NCBI RefSeq assembly: GCF_003049725.1
Contig: NZ_QAGM01000002.1
Span: 1 to 64,000 of the forward strand
Length of the DNA: 64,000 nucleotides
From: Oceanimonas marisflavi
GTDB lineage: Bacteria > Pseudomonadota > Gammaproteobacteria > Enterobacterales > Aeromonadaceae
Direction: 5' to 3'
The translations under genes and the position numbers were made by a program. The notes under the pieces are model-generated. The model had not been told where the DNA came from. It ran no database searches and saw only the letters and a program-made list of their open reading frames with translations. Shown in pieces: positions 56,959 to 64,000 of this stretch. The first letter of the stretch is position 1. The number at the start of each line of letters is the position of its first letter.

Positions 56959-58554
56959 TCAGCTTTCCTCGAGGCTGGCGTACCAGAGCCGCACCACGTT
57001 GTCGGGGTTCTGGGTAATACTCAGCTTGTCGGAGGTCGCCCAGGCCATGGGCTCAAAGTGCATGGGCAGGAACGGCAGCTCCTGCTGGGCCGTGGCCAGC
57101 ACTTCTTCCATCAGCCCGGTGCGGGCCTGCTGATCCTGCTCGGAGGAAGACTGTTCAATCAGCTTGTCGATGGTTTCATTCCGGTAGCGGGGAATGTTGA
57201 AGGCACCGTAAATGCCGCCATCCTTGGAGTGCAGCATCTGCTGGTTGATGCTGTAGGCGTCATACAGCGGCAGGTTGGCCCAGCCCAGCACCGCCACATC
57301 GGTGCGACCGTTATCGCGGATCTGGGAATAGACGCTGCGGGTATGCATGTTCAGGTTGGTATCCACACCAACCTTGGACCAGTAGCGCTGCACCGCCTGA
57401 CACCACTGCTCCGCATTCAGGTAATAGCCCTGCTCGCAGTCAAAGGCCAGCCGGAAACCATCCGGATAACCGGCTTCGGCCAGCAGCGCCTTGGCTTGCT
57501 TGGGATCATAGCCATGGCTGATGGCCTTCTCGGCATCGTAGCCGGCGATGGCCGGGGCCACATAGGTGTTGGCCACCTCGGTCATGCCGCGCATGATCTT
57601 TTTGACGATGGCGTCCCGGTCTATGGCCATGTGCAGGGCCTGGCGCACCCGCTGATCCTGCAGCGGGTTTTTACCGTCCACATTACCCGCGTTGAGCTCG
57701 TCATTCATGTTCAGGGTCAGGAACATCACCCGCAGCGAGGGCCGCACCTTGACGTCGATGCCTTTTTCACGCTCCAGCCGGGGCAAGTCCTGCAGGGGAA
57801 TGTCGCTGACCAGATCAAACTCGCCGGACAGCATGCCCGCCAGACGGGTAGACTCGGACGCTACCGGTTTGAACACAATGCGGTCGATATTGTGCTTGGC
57901 CTGTTCGGCCTGCCACCAGTTCTCGTTTTTGACCAGCACCATTTCCGCATCGCGGCGGCGGCTTTCCAGAATAAAGGGACCGGTGCCATTGGTGTGGTTG
58001 GTGGCGTAGCCTTCGGTGCCCTTGCTCATGCTGGTGGGCTCGGTGGCCTTGTGCTCTTCCAGCCACTCCTTGTCCATCATCAGAATGCCGGTGAGCTCGT
58101 TGAGGGCAATGGGTGACTTGCCATTCAGGCGAATATCCACCGTGTAGTCGTCCACCTTGACGGCGTCCTTGATGGAAGAGGCATTGCCGCGAATGCCCGA
58201 ATCCGGGTGGGTCACCCGGGCGATGGACGCTACCACGTCGTCGGCATTAAAGCCGTTGCCATTGTGAAAGCGGACATCTTCCCGCAGATAGAAGCGCAGG
58301 GTGGTTTCGTCCACCTGCTCCCAGCGGGTAGCCAGCGCCGGCGACATTTCCAGCTGCTCGTTCCACTGCACCAGGCCTTCATAGATATGGTTCTGGAACG
58401 CCAGCGCCGGGGTGGACGCAAAAGCATAGGGGTCAAGGGTGGGTATGTCGCCCTGCTGAGCCCAGCGCACCACGTTTTCGGCCTGGGCCTGCTGCGCCAG
58501 CAGAGTACAGGATGCCGCCATCAGGCAGGCGGTAAGCGTCTTCATCTTCATCAT
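56959..58554 (-). CDS. ABC transporter substrate-binding protein, SBP family 5, paralogue 2
   Basis: Encodes 531 residues with a signal peptide (KTLTACLMAASCTLLAQQAQA). It is the first gene of the operon and the near twin of the downstream binding protein. Differences cluster in short stretches such as LEMSPALATRWEQVDETTLRFYLRED. The pair could widen the substrate range of one importer. Start at two tandem ATGs after AAGGAAA. The substrate is unknown; neighbouring amidohydrolases point to a cyclic or deaminable nitrogen compound, or a modified peptide. Confidence 0.92.
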   Translation of the reverse strand: MMKMKTLTACLMAASCTLLAQQAQAENVVRWAQQGDIPTLDPYAFASTPALAFQNHIYEGLVQWNEQLEMSPALATRWEQVDETTLRFYLREDVRFHNGNGFNADDVVASIARVTHPDSGIRGNASSIKDAVKVDDYTVDIRLNGKSPIALNELTGILMMDKEWLEEHKATEPTSMSKGTEGYATNHTNGTGPFILESRRRDAEMVLVKNENWWQAEQAKHNIDRIVFKPVASESTRLAGMLSGEFDLVSDIPLQDLPRLEREKGIDVKVRPSLRVMFLTLNMNDELNAGNVDGKNPLQDQRVRQALHMAIDRDAIVKKIMRGMTEVANTYVAPAIAGYDAEKAISHGYDPKQAKALLAEAGYPDGFRLAFDCEQGYYLNAEQWCQAVQRYWSKVGVDTNLNMHTRSVYSQIRDNGRTDVAVLGWANLPLYDAYSINQQMLHSKDGGIYGAFNIPRYRNETIDKLIEQSSSEQDQQARTGLMEEVLATAQQELPFLPMHFEPMAWATSDKLSITQNPDNVVRLWYASLEES

Positions 58555-58674
58555 CAGTTTCCTTCCCTGTAAGTAAACACACCGATCAAACCCGGCTGTC
58601 TGGCCGTATCCGACGGCATTGCAACAACTGAAGCACCTATATCCAACCGCAAAACAGACGAAAAGTAAACGAAA

Positions 58675-58682
58675 TGCTAACA
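58675..58682. promoter_or_regulatory. TGCTAACA site 1 in divergent promoter region
   Basis: TGCTAACA, in the 280-bp divergent gap 58555-58834; the same octamer occurs 44 bp further on and a palindromic form lies before the FCD-GntR gene at 63174. Candidate operator. Confidence 0.4.
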
Positions 58683-58718
58683 CTTTTTTTACTAATTATT
58701 TACTTTGTGACGTGAGAG

Positions 58719-58726
58719 TGCTAACA
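58719..58726. promoter_or_regulatory. TGCTAACA site 2 in divergent promoter region
   Basis: Second TGCTAACA in the same orientation as site 1, four helical turns away (44 bp). The gap between contains an AT-rich stretch likely to hold a promoter. Confidence 0.4.
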
Positions 58727-58834
58727 ATCTGAGAAGGAAGTTAAGAAGGTATATCCATGAGATGGTGAGCGATTCGCTACGCACTCAAACAACCACAGAG
58801 CATGCGCCCCCGGTAGGGCCAGTTGGGAGAAACC

Positions 58835-60040
58835 ATGAAGTCCACATTGATCAAAAACGTGCGCCTGCACGGGCAGACAGGCAGTCAGGATATTCTTATT
58901 GAGCAGGGACAGATCACCCGTATTGGCCGTGCGCTTTCGGCGCCTGCCCATGCAGACCCATCCAATGCAAACATAGTGGAAGGCCATCACCGCCTGGCCC
59001 TGCCCGGCTTTATCGACGGTCACGCCCATATCGACAAGTCCCTCTGGGGCATGGACTGGTATGAAAATCAGGTGCCCCGGGAGCTGCCGGCCATTATTGA
59101 AAACGAACGCCATTTTCGCCGCCATAACGACTTCGACTCCCGTCAGCAGTCCGAGCGCATTGCCCGCCAGGCCATCCGCCTGGGCACTACCCATATCCGC
59201 ACCCATATCGATGTGGATACCGAAATCGGCCTCAAACACATGGAAGGGGTGCTGGCCACCAAAGAAAAGCTGGCCGGCCAGGTGTACATAGAGACGGTCT
59301 GCTTTCCCCAGAGCGGCCTGCTGGGCCGGCCAGGCACCCTGGCCTTGATGGACGAGGCGCTCAAACTGGGTGCCGATTACGTGGGCGGCATTGACCCCTC
59401 CAGCTTTGAGCGCAACCCGGTGGCCCATATTGATGCGGTGTTCGATCTGGCCTGCCGTCATGGCAAGGGCATTGACCTGCACCTGCATGAGGCCGGGGAT
59501 CTGGGCGCCTTTTCCGTGGAGCTGATAACGGAGCGCACCCTTGCCCTGGGCCTGCAGGGCAAGGTGACCATCAGTCACGCCTTCTGTCTGGGCGAAGTGG
59601 ATGCCGGCTATCAGGACAGACTGATCGAGGGACTGGCCCGGGCCGATATCGCCATTGCCACCACGGCCCCCGCCAACCGCGCTGTGCCCCCCTATGAAAA
59701 ACTGCGCGCCGCCGGCATTCGGGTAACCGCCGGCAACGACGGCATTCGCGACACCTGGAGCCCCTATGGCAATGCCGACATGCTGCAGCGGGCCATGCTG
59801 ATGGGCCTGAAATACCGCTGGCGTCAGGACAGGGAGCTGGATCAGGCGCTGCATGCCATTACTCAGGGCGGCGCCGAGGTGATGGGCCTTGCCAACTATG
59901 GCCTGGCGGAAGGCTGCCAGGCCGATCTGGTATTGCTGGATGCCAGAGTGCCAGCCGAAGCCATTGTTGAACCGCCCAGGGATCGCACCGTGTTCAAGGC
60001 CGGCACCATGGTGGCCGATCGGGGCGAGTGCCTGTTCTGA
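58835..60040 (+). CDS. Amidohydrolase, cytosine deaminase (CodA)-like
   Basis: Encodes 401 residues. The metal site is complete: H63-A-H65 in LPGFIDGHAHIDKS, histidines in DLHLHEAGD and ISHAFCLG, and the aspartate in GNDGIRDTWSPYGNADML, a motif much like CodA's. Relatives hydrolyse cytosine, creatinine or s-triazine amides; the exact substrate is open. GGGAGA precedes the ATG. First gene of the plus-strand unit divergent from the ABC importer; the importer may bring its substrate. Confidence 0.88.
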   Translation: MKSTLIKNVRLHGQTGSQDILIEQGQITRIGRALSAPAHADPSNANIVEGHHRLALPGFIDGHAHIDKSLWGMDWYENQVPRELPAIIENERHFRRHNDFDSRQQSERIARQAIRLGTTHIRTHIDVDTEIGLKHMEGVLATKEKLAGQVYIETVCFPQSGLLGRPGTLALMDEALKLGADYVGGIDPSSFERNPVAHIDAVFDLACRHGKGIDLHLHEAGDLGAFSVELITERTLALGLQGKVTISHAFCLGEVDAGYQDRLIEGLARADIAIATTAPANRAVPPYEKLRAAGIRVTAGNDGIRDTWSPYGNADMLQRAMLMGLKYRWRQDRELDQALHAITQGGAEVMGLANYGLAEGCQADLVLLDARVPAEAIVEPPRDRTVFKAGTMVADRGECLF

Positions 60041-60096
60041 GCCCGTTTGTTCAATCACATTCTGCCCGTATGCGGGCACCGAGGAGCACAATACGA

Positions 60097-61569
60097 ATGA
60101 AAACCACCAAAATCACCGCCAGGTACATTGTCGGCTTTCAGGATGGCGGCCACCATATTTACGAAGACGGCGAGCTGGTCTACCGCGGCGACACCGTGCT
60201 GTTTGTGGGCCACGACTATCAGGAACCGGTGGACGAAACCCTGGACATGGGCAACGCCCTGGTCGGCCCCGGCTTTATCGATCTGGATGCAGTCTCGGAT
60301 CTGGACTCCACCGTGCTGGCCTTTGATCATCAGCCCGGCTGGAAAAAGGGCCGCCTGCCCGCCAGCGACTGGCAACGGCGGGAGACCTACAGCGACGCCC
60401 AGCTCGACTTCAACAAGCGCTATGCCTTCAGCCAGCTGCTGCTTAACGGCATTACCACCATAGCGCCCATCACTTCCATTCTGTACCGGGAATGGGCGGA
60501 AACCGCCGACGAGTTTCACCGGGCCGCCGAGATCGCCACCAGCCTGGGCGTGCGCGCCTACCTGGGGCCGGCCTATATGTCCGGCTACGGCGTGGTGAAC
60601 CCGGATGGCAGCTTTGACATGCGCTTTGACGAGCAGAAGGGGCTAAAGGGGCTGGAAGAGGCGGTGCGCTACATAGAGCAGCTGGATCAGTATGGCGATA
60701 CCATCAGGGGCATGCTGGCGCCGGATCGCATTGAGGGCTGCACCCCGGAGCTGCTGCGCCAGACCGCCAGCGCCATGCGTGCGCTGGACTGCCCGGTGCG
60801 GCTGCACAGCTGTCAGGGGCAATTTGAGCTGGACATGGTGCATGAGCTGCACAATGGCATGTCATCGGTAGAGCTGATGGCCGAAAACGGCCTGCTGGAT
60901 CACCGCCTGCTGCTGCCTCATCTGCAATACCTGGGCGGCAAGCACAGCACACCGGAAAAGGTGGAGCGGGAGCTGGCCCTGCTGGGTCAGGCCGGAGCCA
61001 ATGCGGTGATCTGCCCCATCGTGGCCGGTCGCCACAGCAAGTATTTCCATGGCGTGCGCCAGTTCCAGCAGGCCGGCATCAACCTCAGTCTGGGCACGGA
61101 TACCTTTCCGCCGGACATGATCCAAAACATGCACATCGGCACCATTCTGAGCCGGGTGGAAAGCAACGACATCACCGCCGCCTCCGCCGCCGATTACTAC
61201 AACATGGCCACCCTGGGCGGCGCCCGGGCGCTGGGACGGGAGGACATAGGTCGTCTGTGCCCGGGCTCCAAAGCCGATATCATGGTGTTCGACTTCGACA
61301 GCATCCATACCGGTCAGGTATTCGATCCCATCACCACCATGGTGATCAACGGCAACGGCCGGGACGTGAAAGGGGTGATCGTCAATGGTGACAAGGTGGT
61401 ATGGGACGGCAAGCTGGTGAAGTCCGGACTGGATCTGCAGCAACTGCACCAGCAGGCCCAGCAACAGTTCCAAGGCTTTATCGCCAGCTACCCGGAGCGC
61501 TGCCACCAGCATCCGCCGCTGGCCGAGATCTTTCCGCCCAGCTTTCCCTTGAGCAAGCGAACCCGGTAA
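60097..61569 (+). CDS. Amidohydrolase-family protein lacking the HxH motif
   Basis: Encodes 490 residues with the COG0402-type amidohydrolase fold (VGPGFID; later VRLHSCQGQFE, LLLPHLQYLGG and SLGTDTFPPDMIQNM). Where active enzymes have HxH after PGFID, this protein has D64-A-V66 (GFIDLDAVSD). The histidines of strands 5 and 6 and the aspartate of strand 8 remain, so a mononuclear site without the HxH pair, or a changed function, is possible. It follows the first amidohydrolase by 56 bp with GAGGAG before the ATG. Confidence 0.82.
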   Translation: MKTTKITARYIVGFQDGGHHIYEDGELVYRGDTVLFVGHDYQEPVDETLDMGNALVGPGFIDLDAVSDLDSTVLAFDHQPGWKKGRLPASDWQRRETYSDAQLDFNKRYAFSQLLLNGITTIAPITSILYREWAETADEFHRAAEIATSLGVRAYLGPAYMSGYGVVNPDGSFDMRFDEQKGLKGLEEAVRYIEQLDQYGDTIRGMLAPDRIEGCTPELLRQTASAMRALDCPVRLHSCQGQFELDMVHELHNGMSSVELMAENGLLDHRLLLPHLQYLGGKHSTPEKVERELALLGQAGANAVICPIVAGRHSKYFHGVRQFQQAGINLSLGTDTFPPDMIQNMHIGTILSRVESNDITAASAADYYNMATLGGARALGREDIGRLCPGSKADIMVFDFDSIHTGQVFDPITTMVINGNGRDVKGVIVNGDKVVWDGKLVKSGLDLQQLHQQAQQQFQGFIASYPERCHQHPPLAEIFPPSFPLSKRTR

Positions 61570-61628
61570 AGGGCCGCCATCAAGCGGCCAATACGATGGA
61601 ATCGAAGAAAATGGAAAGGAAACTCGAC

Positions 61629-62408
61629 ATGAAAAAAACATTGTACGCCAGCTGGCTGCTGGGTGCCGCCATGCTCACCTCGCCGGCGATTGCCGAACAG
61701 AAAGAAACCGTCCGGTTTGGCGTGGAGGGGGCCTATCCCCCCTTCTCCTATACCCAGCAGGACGGTACTCTGGCAGGATTCGATATCGATCTGGCCCATG
61801 CCCTGTGCCAGGAAATGGCAGTCAAATGCAAGCTGGTCGCCCAGGACTGGGACGGCATCATTCCCGGCCTGCTGGCACGCAAATACGATGCCATCATTGC
61901 GGCCATGGCCATTACCGATGAGCGCAAACGGGTGATTGACTTTACCGACAAGTATTCAAGAGTGCCGAATCGTTTCGTTATGCCCGCCGACTCTGCTTTT
62001 GAAATTAAAGCGGAAAATCTCAAGGACAAGAAAATCGGTGTTCAGCGAGCGACCACCCACGATAAATATCTCACCGACAACTATGGCGAGGATCTCCGGA
62101 TCATTCGTTATGGCAGCACCGATGAAGCCTACCTGGATCTTCGTTCAGGCCGGGTTGATGCTGTGTTCTCCGATGTGCTGGCCATTCAGGAAGGCTTTAT
62201 GAAGCGGGCTGGTGGAGAGGACTTCGTCATGCAAGGGCCGCTTGTCACCGACTCTCGCTGGTTTGGAGAAGGCTCGGGCATTGCCGTTCGCAAGCAGGAT
62301 ACCCGTCTTAAAGAGCGGCTGAACCAGGCCATACTGGCTCTGCGCCAAAACGGTGAGTATCAGAAAATCAACGCCAGGTACTTCGACTTCGATATCTACG
62401 GAGAATAA
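61629..62408 (+). CDS. Polar amino acid-type periplasmic binding protein (HisJ/ArgT-like)
   Basis: Encodes 259 residues, SBP family 3. Signal peptide ending MLTSPAIAE, then VRFGVEGAYPPFSYTQQDGTLAGFDIDLAHALC and LLARKYDAIIAAMAITDERKRVIDFTDKY, the core ligand-binding segments with the D/R residues that hold amino acids. No permease or ATPase of its family lies in the window; it must work with a system elsewhere, or serve as a sensor. AAGGAAA lies upstream of the ATG. Confidence 0.9.
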   Translation: MKKTLYASWLLGAAMLTSPAIAEQKETVRFGVEGAYPPFSYTQQDGTLAGFDIDLAHALCQEMAVKCKLVAQDWDGIIPGLLARKYDAIIAAMAITDERKRVIDFTDKYSRVPNRFVMPADSAFEIKAENLKDKKIGVQRATTHDKYLTDNYGEDLRIIRYGSTDEAYLDLRSGRVDAVFSDVLAIQEGFMKRAGGEDFVMQGPLVTDSRWFGEGSGIAVRKQDTRLKERLNQAILALRQNGEYQKINARYFDFDIYGE

Positions 62409-62424
62409 ACAGGTGTAAGGATGG

Positions 62425-62449
62425 AGACCGGCTTATCAGGCCGGTCTTT
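62425..62449. terminator. Stem-loop between convergent genes
   Basis: AGACCGGC-TTATCAG-GCCGGTCT followed by TTG on the plus strand: an 8-bp stem ending the binding-protein transcript and probably that of the regulator. Confidence 0.75.
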
Positions 62450-63146
62450 GCTCAGAGAACAGCGCCATAAAATCCAGGCTCTGCTCTTCTTTTTCGCTCA
62501 GGTCCAGATTGGATTCCAGGTGCGTAAGATGTTGCTTCATTAAGCGTACGGCCTCGTCCACCTCACCAGCGGCCAGCAGATCAACCAGCCGGCCATGTTC
62601 GCTGCAATGAGAATTATGCTCCTGACTGTCCTTCTGGTACATGCTGACAATCAGCGAGCAGCGCGCCAGCAGCCGCTCCAGCATCTCCAGCAACACCTGA
62701 TTATCGGTAATGCGTGCCAGCTCAAGATGAAAGCGAGCGGCCAGCTGCACCGCCGCCGAGCGCCGGCCCTCGTTGACCGCCTGTCTTTCTTCTTCGATCA
62801 ATGCCCTGAGTGAAGCAATACCGGCCTTGTCGATCCGCTTCGCGGCCAGCACCACTGCCTCGGCTTCCAGCAGCCGGCGCACCACAAAAACATCCGTTGC
62901 TTCCTTCTGGCTGGGGCAGGCCACCATGGCGCCCTTGTTGACCACCATGCTCACCAGCCCCTGATGGCTCAGTTCCAGCAGGGCATCACGTATATGGTTG
63001 CGGTTGGCCTGCAGGGCCTCGGCCAGTTTAAGCTCCACCAGGCGGGTGCCCGGCGCCAGCCGCTGCTCAACAATGGCGCGGCCAACGGCGTCGACAATAC
63101 GACGGATTTCCTTCTTTTTTGCTGTGGTCAAGGGCGCTTCTCGCAC
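62436..63146 (-). CDS. GntR-family regulator with FCD domain
   Basis: Encodes up to 236 residues. The winged helix reads IVDAVGRAIVEQRLAPGTRLVELKLAEALQANRNHIRDALLELSHQGLV; the FCD domain follows, with the metal-ligand type residues in AARFHLELARITDN and HCSEHGRLVDLL. The GTG start at 63146 is unsure; a TTG five codons in is an alternative. A TGTTAACA palindrome 28 bp upstream resembles the two sites in the 58.7-kb divergent region, so it may control itself and the whole cluster. Confidence 0.88.
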   Translation of the reverse strand: MREAPLTTAKKKEIRRIVDAVGRAIVEQRLAPGTRLVELKLAEALQANRNHIRDALLELSHQGLVSMVVNKGAMVACPSQKEATDVFVVRRLLEAEAVVLAAKRIDKAGIASLRALIEEERQAVNEGRRSAAVQLAARFHLELARITDNQVLLEMLERLLARCSLIVSMYQKDSQEHNSHCSEHGRLVDLLAAGEVDEAVRLMKQHLTHLESNLDLSEKEEQSLDFMALFSEQRPA

Positions 63147-63173
63147 TCCACGTCACTGTGTAGGGTGTGGAAA

Positions 63174-63181
63174 TGTTAACA
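63174..63181. promoter_or_regulatory. TGTTAACA palindrome upstream of the FCD-GntR gene
   Basis: Perfect 8-bp palindrome TGTTAACA, one base different from the two TGCTAACA sites at 58675 and 58719. Position suits autoregulation. Confidence 0.4.
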
Positions 63182-63278
63182 AATGATGGAAAAAGTTCCT
63201 ATCCTGCATCTTGATATGCAGACCCATAGACAGCGTGACCAAGTGCAAAAACGCCACTCAATGCATGGCTTAAACGGG

Positions 63279-64000
63279 TTAAGGTACTACCTCTAACCGG
63301 ACTCTGCGAAGAGGAGTAAACATCCAGCCACCACGCAAAGCCATAAAGCGCCCCTGACTGACTTCGCCTGAAGCCATTAAATCTCCCAGCATGGTGTCTC
63401 TGGTGTAGGGACTGCTGGTTTCAAAGGCCATCACATAATCACATACATACCCGGCCTGCCCTCTACCGTCTGCACAGCCCAGTTTTTCAAAACGCGTGAT
63501 ACGTGCACTCACCGACTGCCCATGACCGGCCGCCATAATGGTCAGGCAACTCATGGCCCTTAAAGGATCGTTCTGAAAGTCTCCTCTTTGGCAGCGCTCG
63601 TACTGGCTTTGCAAATTGCTGTTGACCTGATCAAATTTCGCTTTTACAGCAAAGAACATCTCTTCTGCACTGGGCGAACCGGGTGTCTGCTCTGTTGAAT
63701 GGTCAACCAGCCCTACCGCACGCAATTCCAGTTTTTCGGTGGCATTCCTGACTGCCATTGCCAATGGCGTTGTTCCCATCAGATCCTGCTCATCGACATA
63801 ACGCAGTGCAACACGACGAATCATCCTTTCGGGGCTGCCATCTCCCGGCTTGACCTCCAGGAGCGTGGCATTGATTGCGCTCTGAATCTGATCGTTTTCA
63901 ATCATGACTCTGCGCCGTTTGTCCAGTGCAGGAATGATGTCGAAATCAATGCCTTGTTTAATCGCAAGCGGAAGATTATTTCTGAGTTGGCCAAGTCGCC
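63279..64000 (-). CDS. Unknown protein, N-terminal part beyond the window
   Basis: The frame stays open from the TAG-side end at 63279 to the window edge at 64000, giving at least 240 residues; the internal ATG at 63905 has no good ribosome site and coding-like sequence (LPLAIKQGIDFDIIPALDKRRR) continues before it. No domain recognised. It has no evident membrane segments; three cysteines occur in MSCLTIM, EKLGCADG and GYVCDYV. The composition is less GC-rich than its neighbours, which may hint at different origin. Confidence 0.55.
   Translation of the reverse strand, partial: RLGQLRNNLPLAIKQGIDFDIIPALDKRRRVMIENDQIQSAINATLLEVKPGDGSPERMIRRVALRYVDEQDLMGTTPLAMAVRNATEKLELRAVGLVDHSTEQTPGSPSAEEMFFAVKAKFDQVNSNLQSQYERCQRGDFQNDPLRAMSCLTIMAAGHGQSVSARITRFEKLGCADGRGQAGYVCDYVMAFETSSPYTRDTMLGDLMASGEVSQGRFMALRGGWMFTPLRRVRLEVVP

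Overview
The window is a GC-rich stretch of a gammaproteobacterial chromosome, densely coding and without rRNA, tRNA, CRISPR or prophage genes. The gene set (an HU-alpha of enterobacterial type, pabA next to an arginine-succinyltransferase operon, PhhAB phenylalanine hydroxylation, a short-Q-loop cytochrome bd oxidase, a complete type II cellulose operon, NhaC- and NSS-type sodium transporters) suggests a marine or brackish member of the Aeromonadaceae such as Oceanimonas, Zobellella or Oceanisphaera. This is inference from gene content, not from a database search.

Layout. 1-400: end of an IS5-family element that seems to sit inside a copy of a 170-bp mobile repeat. 0.4-5 kb: CbiX-like chelatase, an unknown protein, hupA, a beta-hydroxyacid dehydrogenase, and a divergent LysR/MFS pair. 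5-10.7 kb: astC-astA-astD plus a DUF1338 gene for arginine catabolism, and pabA. 10.8-24 kb: one uninterrupted minus-strand operon bcsE-F-G-R-Q-A-B-Z-C for phosphoethanolamine cellulose. 24.3-30.5 kb: a UTRA-type GntR regulator divergent from an ABC importer operon that also carries an alkaline-phosphatase-superfamily phosphodiesterase and a HAD phosphatase. 30.5-34.1 kb: DUF2750, NAD salvage (nicotinamidase, pncB), phhA-phhB. 34.2-41.5 kb: putrescine degradation by the gamma-glutamyl route (puuB, puuC, puuR, puuD, divergent puuA) with an NhaC-family transporter. 41.7-47.7 kb: cyanide-insensitive-type cytochrome bd operon flanked by two tiny membrane ORFs, divergent from a histidine kinase and an NtrC-type sigma-54 activator. 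47.7-50.9 kb: SirB2-family protein, NSS transporter, hppD. 51.2-63.1 kb: a peptide-type ABC importer with two near-duplicate binding proteins, divergent from two amidohydrolases and a polar-amino-acid-type binding protein, closed by an FCD-type GntR regulator. 63.3-64 kb: an unknown gene running off the window.

Most of the window is nitrogen and carbon catabolism of amines and amino acids (arginine, putrescine, phenylalanine/tyrosine) plus surface cellulose. The least explained parts are (a) the bd-oxidase locus, where the divergent region carries a good sigma-54 promoter match reading into the oxidase operon and a long dyad at enhancer distance, next to a sigma-54 two-component system; (b) the ABC/phosphodiesterase/HAD phosphatase cassette; (c) the amidohydrolase/ABC cluster, in which one amidohydrolase has lost the HxH metal motif and a shared TGYTAACA octamer suggests one regulator; and (d) a family of 170-bp terminal-inverted-repeat elements with 3-bp target duplications. 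I saw no defence system or other clearly unprecedented machine.
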